Part shown: piece after piece, positions 1 to 6,523 of the stretch
Position numbering within the stretch: the stretch's first letter is position 1
Layout of the letters: each line of letters begins with the position of its first letter
Source: Acidimicrobiia bacterium
GTDB taxonomy: Bacteria > Actinomycetota > Acidimicrobiia > Spongiisociales > UBA5794
Direction: 5' to 3'
Assembly (NCBI GenBank): GCA_026985095.1
Contig: JALSQW010000057.1
Location: forward strand, 1-33,056
DNA: 33,056 bases
Program-made: the position numbers and the translations under genes
The notes under the pieces: model-generated
Told to the model about the DNA's origin: nothing
The model's database searches: none
Seen by the model: the letters and a program-made list of their open reading frames with translations, nothing else

Positions 1-4
1 AACC

Positions 5-117
5 CGAACACGACCCCCTTGACACACACACACACCATCCGCATACTGATCGTAGTGACGGGGACACCCACCGTGTCAGGGGGGATGAGGAAGGAGACGG
101 ACCGACATGATCCGACG
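5..117 (+). repeat. 113-bp promoter block, copy 1
   Basis: This block recurs at 2596-2708 with an offset of 2591 and only two mismatches (60/2651 and 84/2675). It carries the promoter, the leader, the ribosome binding site and the first codons (M-I-R) of the gene behind it. The similarity stops at 117, just inside the coding region, so the same control block drives two different secreted proteins. Confidence 0.95.
19..77 (+). promoter_or_regulatory. Sigma70-type promoter with a dyad in the leader
   Basis: A consensus -35 TTGACA at 19-24 and a -10 CATACT at 42-47 are separated by exactly 17 bases, much of them a CA repeat. The start of transcription should fall near 54. Downstream, GACAC (63-67) and GTGTC (73-77) form an inverted repeat with a 5-base spacer, a possible operator. 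The ribosome site AAGGAG is at 91-96, 10 bases before the ATG at 107. Confidence 0.8.
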
Positions 118-472
118 TACCGTGAGGTCGCTTGGGGTCGTCCTCGTGCTGGCCCTGCTGGTCGGCGTCGCCGTTCCCGCCGGCGCGACCGGTTCGCATT
201 CCAAGAACAAGTCGTTCTCCACCTGCGCGTACACGATCGAGCACTGGAACCAGAGCGGAGCGGTGGCCTCCACAGTTGGGAACAGCAACTGCTACTGGGC
301 CACCGTCCGGCTCCAGTACCGCTTCGGTGGAGACACGCTGTGGACCTCGACGAAGAAGTGGTACCAGGCGGTGTGGGCGTGGGGTCCAAGCACATCGACG
401 ACGCTCAAGAGCCGGCATCAGATCCAGCACTACCCGTCGTACCAGTGGTCATCGACCTGTACCCTGTACTGA
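107..472 (+). CDS. Small secreted aromatic-rich protein, module 1
   Basis: This 121-residue protein has a clear signal peptide: basic MIRRTVR, a hydrophobic core, and a likely cut after A27 (PAGA). The mature part of about 94 residues starts with a Lys/Ser stretch, has three cysteines (about 40, 63 and 118), many Trp and Tyr, and ends in TCTLY. It resembles the products at 1487 and 2698 in layout, with a Lys-containing start, an early Cys and an aromatic end. I recognise no known family. The lipoprotein gene follows after one base, so the two are translationally coupled. A bacteriocin-like or envelope-acting role is possible but only inferred. The start is supported by the SD and by the conserved block around it. 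Confidence 0.8.
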   Translation: MIRRTVRSLGVVLVLALLVGVAVPAGATGSHSKNKSFSTCAYTIEHWNQSGAVASTVGNSNCYWATVRLQYRFGGDTLWTSTKKWYQAVWAWGPSTSTTLKSRHQIQHYPSYQWSSTCTLY

Positions 473-473
473 T

Positions 474-1193
474 ATGACGACGCGACCGGTCGCGCAGCGG
501 CGCTGGATCGTCGGGTTCGCCGCCGTAGCGATCGTGGCCGCGGCGTGTCGGGGACCGGCCCCTACGGCCGGACCGACCGGCGCCGCCACGGTGGACGACC
601 CTCCCGCGGTGAGCACCACGGACCCGACCATCTCGTCGACGGGCCCCGACACCGGAAGCTTCCCGTCGACGACACTGCCGGCGGCGGTGCTGCCCCCACC
701 CGCCGACGGGAAAACCGGAGAAGGCTCCCGGGAGTTGTCCGACTACCAGGCCGCCGTCCTCGCCGACGGGGAGGTCACCTTCGAAGAGTACGAGGCCTCG
801 GTGCTGGCAACCATCGCGTGCCTCCAAGACGCCGGGATCCGCACCACGGGTCCGAAGCCGGCCCACGCCGGACGGATGCTTTCGTGGACGCTGAGCCCGC
901 CGGAGGGCATGGCCGACGAGGAGTTCTTCGCCGCCGAGTCGGCGTGCCTGACCGAGTACCTGTCGGTGGTGGAGACAGCCTGGCTGGAGGCGGCGCGTCC
1001 CGACGAGCAGACCATGGTGGAGTACGCCGCCAAGCTCACCGAGTGTCTCAACGACGCCGGTGCCGAACTCGAAGCCGGCCTCACCGAGATCGAGATCCTC
1101 AAGGTCGTTCTCGGCGGCAACTCCCCCTGGGACATCCCCCGGAGCAGACTGGAACCCTGCCTGACGGCCTACGCGTTCAGCTTCGCTGGCTGA
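474..1193 (+). CDS. Four-cysteine lipoprotein, module 1
   Basis: This 239-residue lipoprotein has a signal peptide with a lipobox ending VAAAC, placing the lipidated Cys at residue 25. A Pro/Thr/Ser-rich tether reaches to about residue 85. The folded part then opens with LADGEVTFEEYE, which resembles the second half of an EF-hand loop, and carries four cysteines (in IACL, SACL, TECL and EPCL). The same four positions and the ADGEVTF motif recur in the lipoprotein at 3126, and the four cysteines recur in the one at 1894, so the three are paralogues, probably with two disulfides each. The ATG follows the upstream stop by one base. The function is unknown; a surface partner or immunity protein for the secreted protein before it is a guess from the pairing. 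Confidence 0.8.
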   Translation: MTTRPVAQRRWIVGFAAVAIVAAACRGPAPTAGPTGAATVDDPPAVSTTDPTISSTGPDTGSFPSTTLPAAVLPPPADGKTGEGSRELSDYQAAVLADGEVTFEEYEASVLATIACLQDAGIRTTGPKPAHAGRMLSWTLSPPEGMADEEFFAAESACLTEYLSVVETAWLEAARPDEQTMVEYAAKLTECLNDAGAELEAGLTEIEILKVVLGGNSPWDIPRSRLEPCLTAYAFSFAG

Positions 1194-1486
1194 GTCCCGC
1201 CCTGACATGCCGCGCTGCGTCCACGGTGGTGGTGCAGGCAGGGCTGAGGATCCTTCCCAATCGGTGGTCGCCGCGTCAGCCTCACGAACAGCTGTGCAGG
1301 CGACCGTGAGGAGCAACGCGGTGATCACCGACAGGATGGACGGCTCGTCGTCGTGGTCGCGGTGGATGCTCGTCTCGATCGTGACGGTGACGGCGTGCAC
1401 CAGCCTTCGCCGTCGTCTTGCGAGCGGCGGTCTTCTTGGCGGCCTCGTCTTGGTGGTGACGGTGACGGCGTGCACCAGCCCGTCTG
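1194..1486 (+). other. Intergenic stretch with decayed sequence
   Basis: No convincing gene lies here. Module 2 should begin with a promoter block like those at 5 and 2596, but none can be found. The stretch holds a 25-bp direct repeat (next entry). Both strands show short lipobox-like translations (VTVTAC on plus, LLLTVAC on minus) without good starts. I read it as eroded or rearranged DNA. Confidence 0.5.
1381..1480. repeat. 25-bp direct repeat, two exact copies
   Basis: Identical 25-base copies at 1381-1405 and 1456-1480 begin GTGACGGTGACGG and end GCACCAGCC, with 50 bases between them. The second copy ends six bases before the GTG start of the module 2 secreted protein and places two TGA codons in that reading frame. 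A slippage or deletion event here may have removed the original 5' end of that gene. Confidence 0.85.
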
Positions 1487-1897
1487 GTGGCCATCCTCGT
1501 GTTCGCCTTCGGCGTGGCCCTTCCCGCGCTCGGGCACGGCACGTCCAAGCAGGCCGACCAGTGTTCCGACTACCTCGGCGGCGAGCATTCCGGTCGCAAC
1601 GGGCGGCATCAGGCCAACGCGTTTCCCTGGGGGGTGGATCCGAAGAATCCCTGTGAGTCGTACCGTGCCCGAGTGATCACCACCAACTGGAACACGGGAG
1701 CGGCGTGGGGATGGTGGAACCACCCGAACACGACGACCTACAGCGGCTGGTACGCGGACTGGCGACGTACGCTCGTCAGAGATCCCGAGGGCCGTCCGTA
1801 CGTCGTGTGCGCCTCCGGTCGCGGCCTCGATCAGGCCTCCAACGGCAGCACCAGAGCCTATGGTTGGGCCTCGAAGTGCCGCTACTACCAAGGGTGA
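1487..1897 (+). CDS. Small secreted aromatic-rich protein, module 2
   Basis: This protein has 136 residues from a GTG start. The hydrophobic core (AILVFAFGVALPALG) is intact, but the usual basic N-terminus is missing at this start. The seven codons just upstream, in frame, read RRAPARL before TGA stops, so the true start seems to have been lost or displaced. The mature part has four cysteines, is rich in Trp, Tyr and Asn, and ends CRYYQG, like its relatives at 107 and 2698. I see no ribosome site and no promoter block. The lipoprotein gene overlaps its stop by four bases (GTGA). It may be poorly expressed or silent; the family function is unknown. Confidence 0.6.
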   Translation: MAILVFAFGVALPALGHGTSKQADQCSDYLGGEHSGRNGRHQANAFPWGVDPKNPCESYRARVITTNWNTGAAWGWWNHPNTTTYSGWYADWRRTLVRDPEGRPYVVCASGRGLDQASNGSTRAYGWASKCRYYQG

Positions 1898-2429
1898 TCC
1901 GCACCCACGGCACCCGCTTCCTGTGGAGAGCCCATCTCCTCGGGCTCGCCGCGGCCGCCGCCGTGATCGTGGCAGCATGTGCGTGGGGTACCGAACCACC
2001 GGTCGGCGACCTGTACGCCCGATACGAACAGGCTGTCTTCGCCACCGTCTCGTGCATGCGGGAACGAGGCATCGACGTCGAAGCCGGCCTCGAGCTCGAC
2101 GGCATCAGCTACGGGTTCACCATCTCGTCGGAGGCACTCCCGGGGGCGAGGATGCGCTGGTGTCGGCCCATGCGGCGATGCGGGAATGCGAGGAGGCGAC
2201 CGGCTTGGCGAAGATGTCCGCCGAGTACGCTCAGGTGACGAACCCGACCGAAGCCGAGTACCGGCACGTCGTGCTCGACTGTGCCGACGAGCTCGGCATC
2301 GCCGTCGATCCGCAGGCCACCACCGACGATCTCTACGCGGCTGCCTACCGAGGAGACGAACCCCGCTACGTCGAGTGCATCTTCACCCGATTCGGCGACA
2401 TCGCCCGCCGCAACCTGCGCCAACGCTGA
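1894..2429 (+). pseudogene. Four-cysteine lipoprotein, module 2, frameshifted
   Basis: The gene starts with GTG overlapping the previous stop. It has a signal peptide with lipobox VIVAAC (lipid Cys at residue 29), then YEQAVFATVSCMRERGI, matching the paralogues at 474 and 3126. The frame breaks in a G run at 2142-2146. Before it the protein reads SSEALPG in one frame; after it GEDALVSAHAAM continues in the -1 frame up to the stop at 2427-2429. The joined product keeps all four family cysteines (SCM, ECE, DCA, ECI). One missing G, a sequencing error, or a real -1 ribosomal shift at C-CCG-GGG (2139-2145) would each explain it. It lacks the long Pro/Thr tether of its relatives. Confidence 0.65.
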
Positions 2430-2559
2430 GCCCCGCATCCAGGGACGGTTCGTGGCCTGTGTCCGGGCTGGCGGGATCGACGCCGTCGACTACCCCGACG
2501 CCTACCGGGCCGCCGACGACGCCCTGCGGCGCCGCTGCTGGAGCGACGCCGCCCGCTGA
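2430..2559 (+). pseudogene. Remnant of a fourth lipoprotein copy (C-terminal end)
   Basis: After the stop at 2429, another frame reads FVACVRAGGIDAVDYPDAYR and then ADDALRRRCW up to a stop at 2557-2559. This aligns with the ends of the lipoproteins, for example LQTCLEANGVEV and LGC of the one at 3126, including both cysteines. It has no start of its own. I take it as the tail of a deleted paralogue. Alternatively it is an extra C-terminal segment of the gene before it, cut off by a second frameshift. Confidence 0.5.
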
Positions 2560-2595
2560 CCGTCCCCCGGGCGGGCATCGGCCCGACCCCGACCG

Positions 2596-2708
2596 CGAAC
2601 ACGACCCCCTTGACACACACACACACCATCCGCATACTGATCGTAGTGACCGGGACACCCACCGTGTCAGGGGGCATGAGGAAGGAGACGGACCGACATG
2701 ATCCGACG
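2596..2708 (+). repeat. 113-bp promoter block, copy 2
   Basis: Second copy of the block at 5-117, with two substitutions. It ends after the first codons of the gene at 2698; from 2709 on the two coding sequences differ. Confidence 0.95.
2610..2668 (+). promoter_or_regulatory. Sigma70-type promoter with a dyad, copy 2
   Basis: TTGACA at 2610-2615, a 17-base spacer and CATACT at 2633-2638. The GACAC/GTGTC inverted repeat lies at 2654-2658 and 2664-2668. The promoter hexamers and the dyad are unchanged from copy 1; a mismatch (2651) lies just outside the dyad. This suggests that both are under selection. Confidence 0.8.
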
Positions 2709-3078
2709 GTTCCGGATCAGGCACCTCGGTGTCACGGGTGCCGCAATCGGCGTCCTCATGCTGGCAACAGCCGTCGCCGCGTTCGCCTACACCAAGTCCA
2801 AGACGTGGACCATCAATGCCTGCACCTTCAAGGGCTCGTATGACTACAACCGTCCGTACTTCGAGGGGGTGAGCTCCAACCTCGACGCCGCGGACTGTCG
2901 GTCGGTCAAGGCGGCGATCAGGTACTGGGAGTCCGGCTACGGATATCGGTACAAGGAGACCGGATGGATGTCCGCCGGAGGGGGCACCTCGACCGACAGC
3001 GCCGCGTTCATCCACTACTCGAGGCACCGGGCTCGACCCTTCCAGTACCCGACGACCCCCTGGAAATACCTGTACTAG
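2698..3078 (+). CDS. Small secreted aromatic-rich protein, module 3
   Basis: This 126-residue protein has a signal peptide MIRRFRIR plus a hydrophobic core, cut probably after A30 (AAFA). The mature part begins YTKSKTWTINAC. It has two cysteines (about 42 and 67), many Tyr, Trp and Arg, and ends PWKYLY. Only the first few residues match the module 1 protein closely, but the pattern (Lys-rich start, Cys, S-x-N then Cys, aromatic C-terminus) is shared. An SD (AAGGAG) stands 10 bases before the ATG inside the duplicated block. A lipoprotein gene follows 47 bases later. The family is unknown to me. Confidence 0.8.
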   Translation: MIRRFRIRHLGVTGAAIGVLMLATAVAAFAYTKSKTWTINACTFKGSYDYNRPYFEGVSSNLDAADCRSVKAAIRYWESGYGYRYKETGWMSAGGGTSTDSAAFIHYSRHRARPFQYPTTPWKYLY

Positions 3079-3125
3079 GCATCGACGGTGCGTACCGTCG
3101 CGGGAGCCGGGATCGAGGTGGATGG

Positions 3126-3803
3126 GTGCAGGTGACCATAAGGGGCGTTGCGATGATGGTTGTGGTCGCCGTGCTGGTCGCCGGGTGCCGAACGGGAGGC
3201 GTCGGTGGAACCGACGGCCGGGGCGCCACGTCGGTGACGGCGGCCGGGAATCTCCCGCCGGCGGAGGGTTCCTCTCCGTCGACGACACCGACCGTCTCCA
3301 CATCGCTCCGACAGGCGACGGCTCCTCGACTCCCCGAGGATCTCCCCGAATACCAGTCAGGGATCCTCGCCGACGGCGAGGTCACCTTCGCCGAGTACGA
3401 GCAGGCGGTGTTGGCGACCGTGGAGTGTCTGCGGGACCGGGGGGTCGAGGTCGTCGGCCCCTACCGGGAATCCGACGCCGGCCGCTACGGAGGGTCGCTG
3501 TTCGTCATCGGCCCCAGGGACCTGTCCCGCTTCTACCTGTGGGACCTTCGCTCCCCGACCCTCGAAGGCATCGAGGAAGCCGAAGCAGCCAACGAGGAAT
3601 GCCGCCGCGAGTACTTCGACTGGGTCGAGATCGTCTATGCCGACTCGAACGAGCCCACCCAAGCCGAATGGGCCGACTGGTACCGGCGACTCCAGACGTG
3701 CCTGGAAGCCAACGGCGTGGAGGTCCCCGCCGACGACCCGACGACCCTCAACCTGCTCGCCACCGAACACCGCACACTCGGCTGCCCCGACGACTCCAAC
3801 TGA
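3126..3803 (+). CDS. Four-cysteine lipoprotein, module 3
   Basis: This lipoprotein has 225 residues. The GTG at 3126 is chosen because GAGGTGG precedes it; GTG 3132 and ATG 3153 are alternatives. The lipobox is LVAGC, with the lipid Cys near residue 21, followed by a Ser/Thr/Pro tether. The folded part has LADGEVTFAEYEQAVLATVE, almost the same as in the lipoprotein at 474, and four cysteines in VECL, EECR, QTCL and LGCP. It is acidic and probably displayed on the outer face of the membrane. As in module 1 it sits directly behind a small secreted protein under the shared promoter, so the pair is likely co-expressed. The role is unknown. Confidence 0.8.
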   Translation: MQVTIRGVAMMVVVAVLVAGCRTGGVGGTDGRGATSVTAAGNLPPAEGSSPSTTPTVSTSLRQATAPRLPEDLPEYQSGILADGEVTFAEYEQAVLATVECLRDRGVEVVGPYRESDAGRYGGSLFVIGPRDLSRFYLWDLRSPTLEGIEEAEAANEECRREYFDWVEIVYADSNEPTQAEWADWYRRLQTCLEANGVEVPADDPTTLNLLATEHRTLGCPDDSN

Positions 3804-4185
3804 GCGCCCCCACCGGCTCCGACCCGCAAAGACCGGCCGACCGTCCCCCACGAGGCACTGCGTCGGGTACTCACGAAGCCTTCCTTCGACCTCAGAGCCT
3901 TCGCGTGAGAGCACCGACACGTCCTTGAGAAGCTCGAACAGCAACGATCCGGGAGGCTCGAGGTCTGGTAGTCACGGCTGACAACGCGGCGGACACGAAC
4001 CCATACTCGACTGTGCCGACGCGCCGCATGTGCAGGGCACGCCCCCCATGCGCTCTGGGTCGACGGGGATTCTCTCGAAGGCCATGCCCGCATGGCACGC
4101 CCACGGCGACGCGACGGGAAGGGATGCCCGCGCGCCCCCTCCCACGGGGATTCGGCGGCCACCGATGGCGCATCGGCGGCACGGC
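3804..4185 (+). other. Gene-free stretch
   Basis: About 380 bases separate the lipoprotein cluster from the acetyltransferase. Translations on both strands are broken or of random Arg/Ser/Pro composition. I see no RNA gene, strong hairpin or repeat here. Confidence 0.5.
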
Positions 4186-4191
4186 TACGTT
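4186..4191 (+). promoter_or_regulatory. -10 box of a leaderless promoter
   Basis: TACGTT lies six bases before the ATG at 4198, and no ribosome site is present. The same TANNNT-N6-8-ATG layout recurs at six other genes of the window. Confidence 0.55.
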
Positions 4192-4197
4192 GAGGCC

Positions 4198-4662
4198 ATG
4201 ACCATCGGAGTCGCCCTGCGTCCGGCCGTCCCGGAGGACCGGGAGTTCCTCTTCGAGTTGCACCGGGCGTCGATGGGCCGCTACGTGGAGGAGCTGTTCG
4301 GCCCCTGGGACGACGCGGTCCAGTGGGGGTTCTTCGACCGTTGGTTCCGGCCCGAGCATACGTTCGTCATCAGCGTCGGAGGCGAAGACGTGGAGGTGCT
4401 CGCCTTCGAGGCGCGGGAGGACGACGTCTACATCACCAGGATCGAGGTCCGTCCCGACCGCCAGGGCCACGGGATCGGTACGGCGGTGCTGCGACGGCTC
4501 CTGGACCAGGCCTACGACGCTGGCAGGACCGTCTCCCTGCACGTCTTCGAGATCACCCCTGCCCGGGAGCTGTATCGGCGCCTCGGCTTCACCACGTCGA
4601 GGGAACCCGACGGTCGACTCTTCATGCGAGCACCTCCGCAGGCCGGACCGTCGCAAGGCTGA
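4198..4662 (+). CDS. GNAT-family N-acetyltransferase
   Basis: This 154-residue single-domain protein is likely to transfer an acetyl group from acetyl-CoA to an amine; the substrate is unknown. It begins with the strand LRPAVPEDREFL typical of GNAT, and the acetyl-CoA loop is at RPDRQGHGIGTAVLRRLL (the Q/R-x-x-G-x-G/A motif). Near the end YRRLGFTTSREPDGRLFMRA matches the usual Y-x-x-x-GF closing motif. The length is normal. The ATG 4198 is preferred because a -10 box precedes it. An in-frame upstream ATG at 4030 would add 56 residues with no family similarity. The gene appears to stand alone. Confidence 0.85.
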   Translation: MTIGVALRPAVPEDREFLFELHRASMGRYVEELFGPWDDAVQWGFFDRWFRPEHTFVISVGGEDVEVLAFEAREDDVYITRIEVRPDRQGHGIGTAVLRRLLDQAYDAGRTVSLHVFEITPARELYRRLGFTTSREPDGRLFMRAPPQAGPSQG

Positions 4663-4837
4663 CGGCCCCCGCCACGGCACCGGTCACCCCGCTGCGATCG
4701 TTCCCCGAGTGGTGCAGGGGAGCCGTCTTCTGTCTCGATGAGGCCGACCTCGGGGTGCCTCGACGCGAGCTACGTCGTGTGCACGCGATGTGCACGCGGG
4801 ACGATGCCGAACCGGCGATCGTCTCCCCCAGACACGC

Positions 4838-4864
4838 GAAACCCCTTGCGCCGCAAGGGGTTTC
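4838..4864 (-). terminator. Hairpin after tRNA-Ile
   Basis: An 11-bp perfect stem (GAAACCCCTTG with CAAGGGGTTTC) closes a 5-base loop and starts a few bases past the 3' end of tRNA-Ile. There is no T run, as is common in actinobacteria. Its core is shared with the hairpin after tRNA-Arg at 30294. Confidence 0.7.
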
Positions 4865-4869
4865 CGGGG

Positions 4870-4944
4870 TGGGCCCACCTGGATTTGAACCAGGGACCTC
4901 ATCCTTATCAGGGATGCGCTCTAACCAGGCTGAGCTATGGGCCC
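4870..4944 (-). tRNA. tRNA-Ile(GAU)
   Basis: A 75-base cloverleaf. The acceptor GGGCCCA pairs with TGGGCCC and the discriminator is A. The T loop reads GGTTCAAATCC, and the anticodon loop CTGATAA gives GAU for isoleucine. CCA is not encoded. Confidence 0.95.
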
Positions 4945-5022
4945 GCGGGAGGCAACGATAGCAAAGTCCCCAGAGCAACCCCGCGGCGGAATGGCCCCGC
5001 GAACGACGACGTTCCACGACAC

Positions 5023-5892
5023 GTGACCGGACCATCGACACCCATCCATCTCCTCGGCATCTCAGGGAGCCTCCGTCGAGGTTCCTACAACACGGCCCTG
5101 CTGCGCGCCATGCGGGACCTCCTCCCCGCCGACGTGACCATGGACATCGCCGACCTGACCACCATCCCCATGTACGACTGGGACCTCGAACAGGCCGACG
5201 GCTTCCCCCCGGCCGTCCACCGGCTCCGCGACCAGGTCGCCGACGCAGACGGGATCGTGTTCGCGACCCCCGAGTACAACTTCTCGGTCACCGGCGCCCT
5301 CAAGAACGCCATCGACTGGCTGTCGAGAGGCCCCGACTCCCCGCTCGACAGGAAACCCGCAGCCATCATCGGCGCCGGCGGCGGCTCTGGGACCGCCCGG
5401 TCCCAAGCGCACCTGCGCCAGATCCTCGGCCACAACCGGCTCCGCGTCGTCGCCACCCCTCAGGTACTCGTGACCCGAGCACGGGAGCGTTTCACCGAAG
5501 GCCGACTCACCGATCCGGACGTCGCCGCGAGCCTCACGGCCATCGCGGCGCACCTCGTCGAGGTCATCGAACGAGAACGGCACGACCCCATGACACAGAT
5601 CGACGGCAGCGTCCTCGTGGTGACGCCACGACGCACCGCCGCCGACCGGATCGCACGGCACCTGGCCGAACGGGGACATCGGACCCTCCTCGTCGACAAC
5701 ACCATGGACGCGGTCGACCGGATCCATGCCCGACGCGTCGCCGGTATCGTCGTCGATCCCGGACTCCCCGCCGCCGGACGAGCGGACCTGCGTTCCGCCG
5801 CGGGGAACATCCCGTTCGTCGAAACCATCGAACCCCACCACATCCTGGAGGCATTCGACACCGCCTTCCGGTCTCCGACCTCCGGCGTCTAG
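5023..5892 (+). CDS. NADPH-dependent FMN reductase fused to a receiver-like domain
   Basis: This protein has 289 residues. Residues 8-185 are an FMN reductase of the flavodoxin fold: GSLRRGSYNTALL (about 15-27) binds FMN phosphate, and TPEYNFSVTGALKNAIDW (82-99) is the family signature. Residues 194-289 are extra: VLVVTPRRTAADRIARHLAE, then GIVVDPGLP. This resembles a response-regulator receiver, with the phospho-acceptor position kept as D245 but the acidic pair replaced by TPRR. GTG 5023 is the best start; the frame stays open upstream through tRNA-Ile, which cannot be coding. The enzyme part should reduce FMN or quinones with NAD(P)H. The role of the tail is unknown. Confidence 0.85.
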   Translation: MTGPSTPIHLLGISGSLRRGSYNTALLRAMRDLLPADVTMDIADLTTIPMYDWDLEQADGFPPAVHRLRDQVADADGIVFATPEYNFSVTGALKNAIDWLSRGPDSPLDRKPAAIIGAGGGSGTARSQAHLRQILGHNRLRVVATPQVLVTRARERFTEGRLTDPDVAASLTAIAAHLVEVIERERHDPMTQIDGSVLVVTPRRTAADRIARHLAERGHRTLLVDNTMDAVDRIHARRVAGIVVDPGLPAAGRADLRSAAGNIPFVETIEPHHILEAFDTAFRSPTSGV

Positions 5893-5929
5893 CATCCCGC
5901 CGCAGTCTCCCAGGAAGGAACGAGATCCC

Positions 5930-6379
5930 GTGGCCAAGACGATCATGTTGCTCCACGTCCTCTTCGCCACCATCTGGCTCGGCGGATCGATCTACACCGA
6001 GAGCCTCCTCGCCGGCGCCAACCGGTCCGGCAGCCCGAAGGAGGCCATGCGCACCCTCTCGTCGGTGGTGCGCACCAACGACCGGCTCTTCGGAGCCGCC
6101 GGCGCCGGAACGGTCGTCTTCGGCTTCTGGCTCGTCATCGTCACCACCTGGGAGTTCGAGATGGGGTGGGTCGCCGGAGGGCTCGTGCTCGCACTCGTCG
6201 CCATCGCGCTCGCCATCGCCTTCGTCAAGCCCAAGGGCCAGGCCTTCAACGACCTCATCGGCGAACGGGGACTCGACGATCCCGAGGTGCTCGCCCTCGG
6301 CAAGCAGCTCCAGATGGCGCTCCACGCACAAACCGGGATCCTGTTCGTCGCCCTCCTGCTGATGGTCTACAAGCCCTGA
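5930..6379 (+). CDS. Integral membrane protein, DUF2269-like
   Basis: This 149-residue protein has four predicted membrane helices, beginning IMLLHVLFATIWLGGSIYTE. The LHV-x5-WLGG pattern is typical of small four-helix proteins of the DUF2269/CopD-like group. The third and fourth helices are joined by a hydrophilic stretch of about 35 residues (near residues 95-130). The start is GTG at 5930, with AGGAAGGA 10 bases upstream. It sits 37 bases behind the FMN reductase and may be co-transcribed. The function of the family is not known to me; a heme- or copper-related redox role is only suggested by the fold and the neighbour. Confidence 0.6.
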   Translation: MAKTIMLLHVLFATIWLGGSIYTESLLAGANRSGSPKEAMRTLSSVVRTNDRLFGAAGAGTVVFGFWLVIVTTWEFEMGWVAGGLVLALVAIALAIAFVKPKGQAFNDLIGERGLDDPEVLALGKQLQMALHAQTGILFVALLLMVYKP

Positions 6380-6409
6380 GAGCCCGGGGCCCCAGCGTGC
6401 GGCGGCCGG

Positions 6410-6415
6410 TACAAT
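6410..6415 (+). promoter_or_regulatory. -10 box for tRNA-Ala
   Basis: TACAAT ends 10 bases before the 5' end of tRNA-Ala. No clear -35 is visible. Confidence 0.55.
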
Positions 6416-6425
6416 CGCCGCAGAC

Positions 6426-6498
6426 GGGGACGTAGCTCAGCTGGCAGAGCGCCTGGTTTGCAACCAGGAGGTCGTCGGTTCGAATCCGATCGTCTCCA
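6426..6498 (+). tRNA. tRNA-Ala(UGC)
   Basis: A 73-base cloverleaf. GGGGACG pairs with CGTCTCC (one G-U pair), with discriminator A. The anticodon loop TTTGCAA gives UGC for alanine, and the T loop GGTTCGAATCC is present. CCA is not encoded. Confidence 0.95.
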
Positions 6499-6523
6499 CG
6501 ACGCGACAGAGGAGGGATCCGCC

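Noticed and set aside
107-472. Lactococcin 972-type bacteriocin
   Set aside because: Size and aromatic content are similar, but I see no matching motif and no ABC exporter/immunity genes beside it.
405-1475. 356-residue minus-strand open frame opposite lipoprotein 1
   Set aside because: No family match, composition typical of antisense frames, and it opposes a lipoprotein that has two paralogues in the window.
1282-1548. Minus-strand stretch AAKKTAARKTTAKA resembling histone-like tails
   Set aside because: It is short, without a proper start or conserved fold, and composed of triplet-like sequence around the 25-bp repeats. A remnant cannot be excluded but is not supported.
4738-5022. N-terminal extension of the FMN reductase
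   Set aside because: The open frame runs through tRNA-Ile and its terminator and shows no protein similarity.
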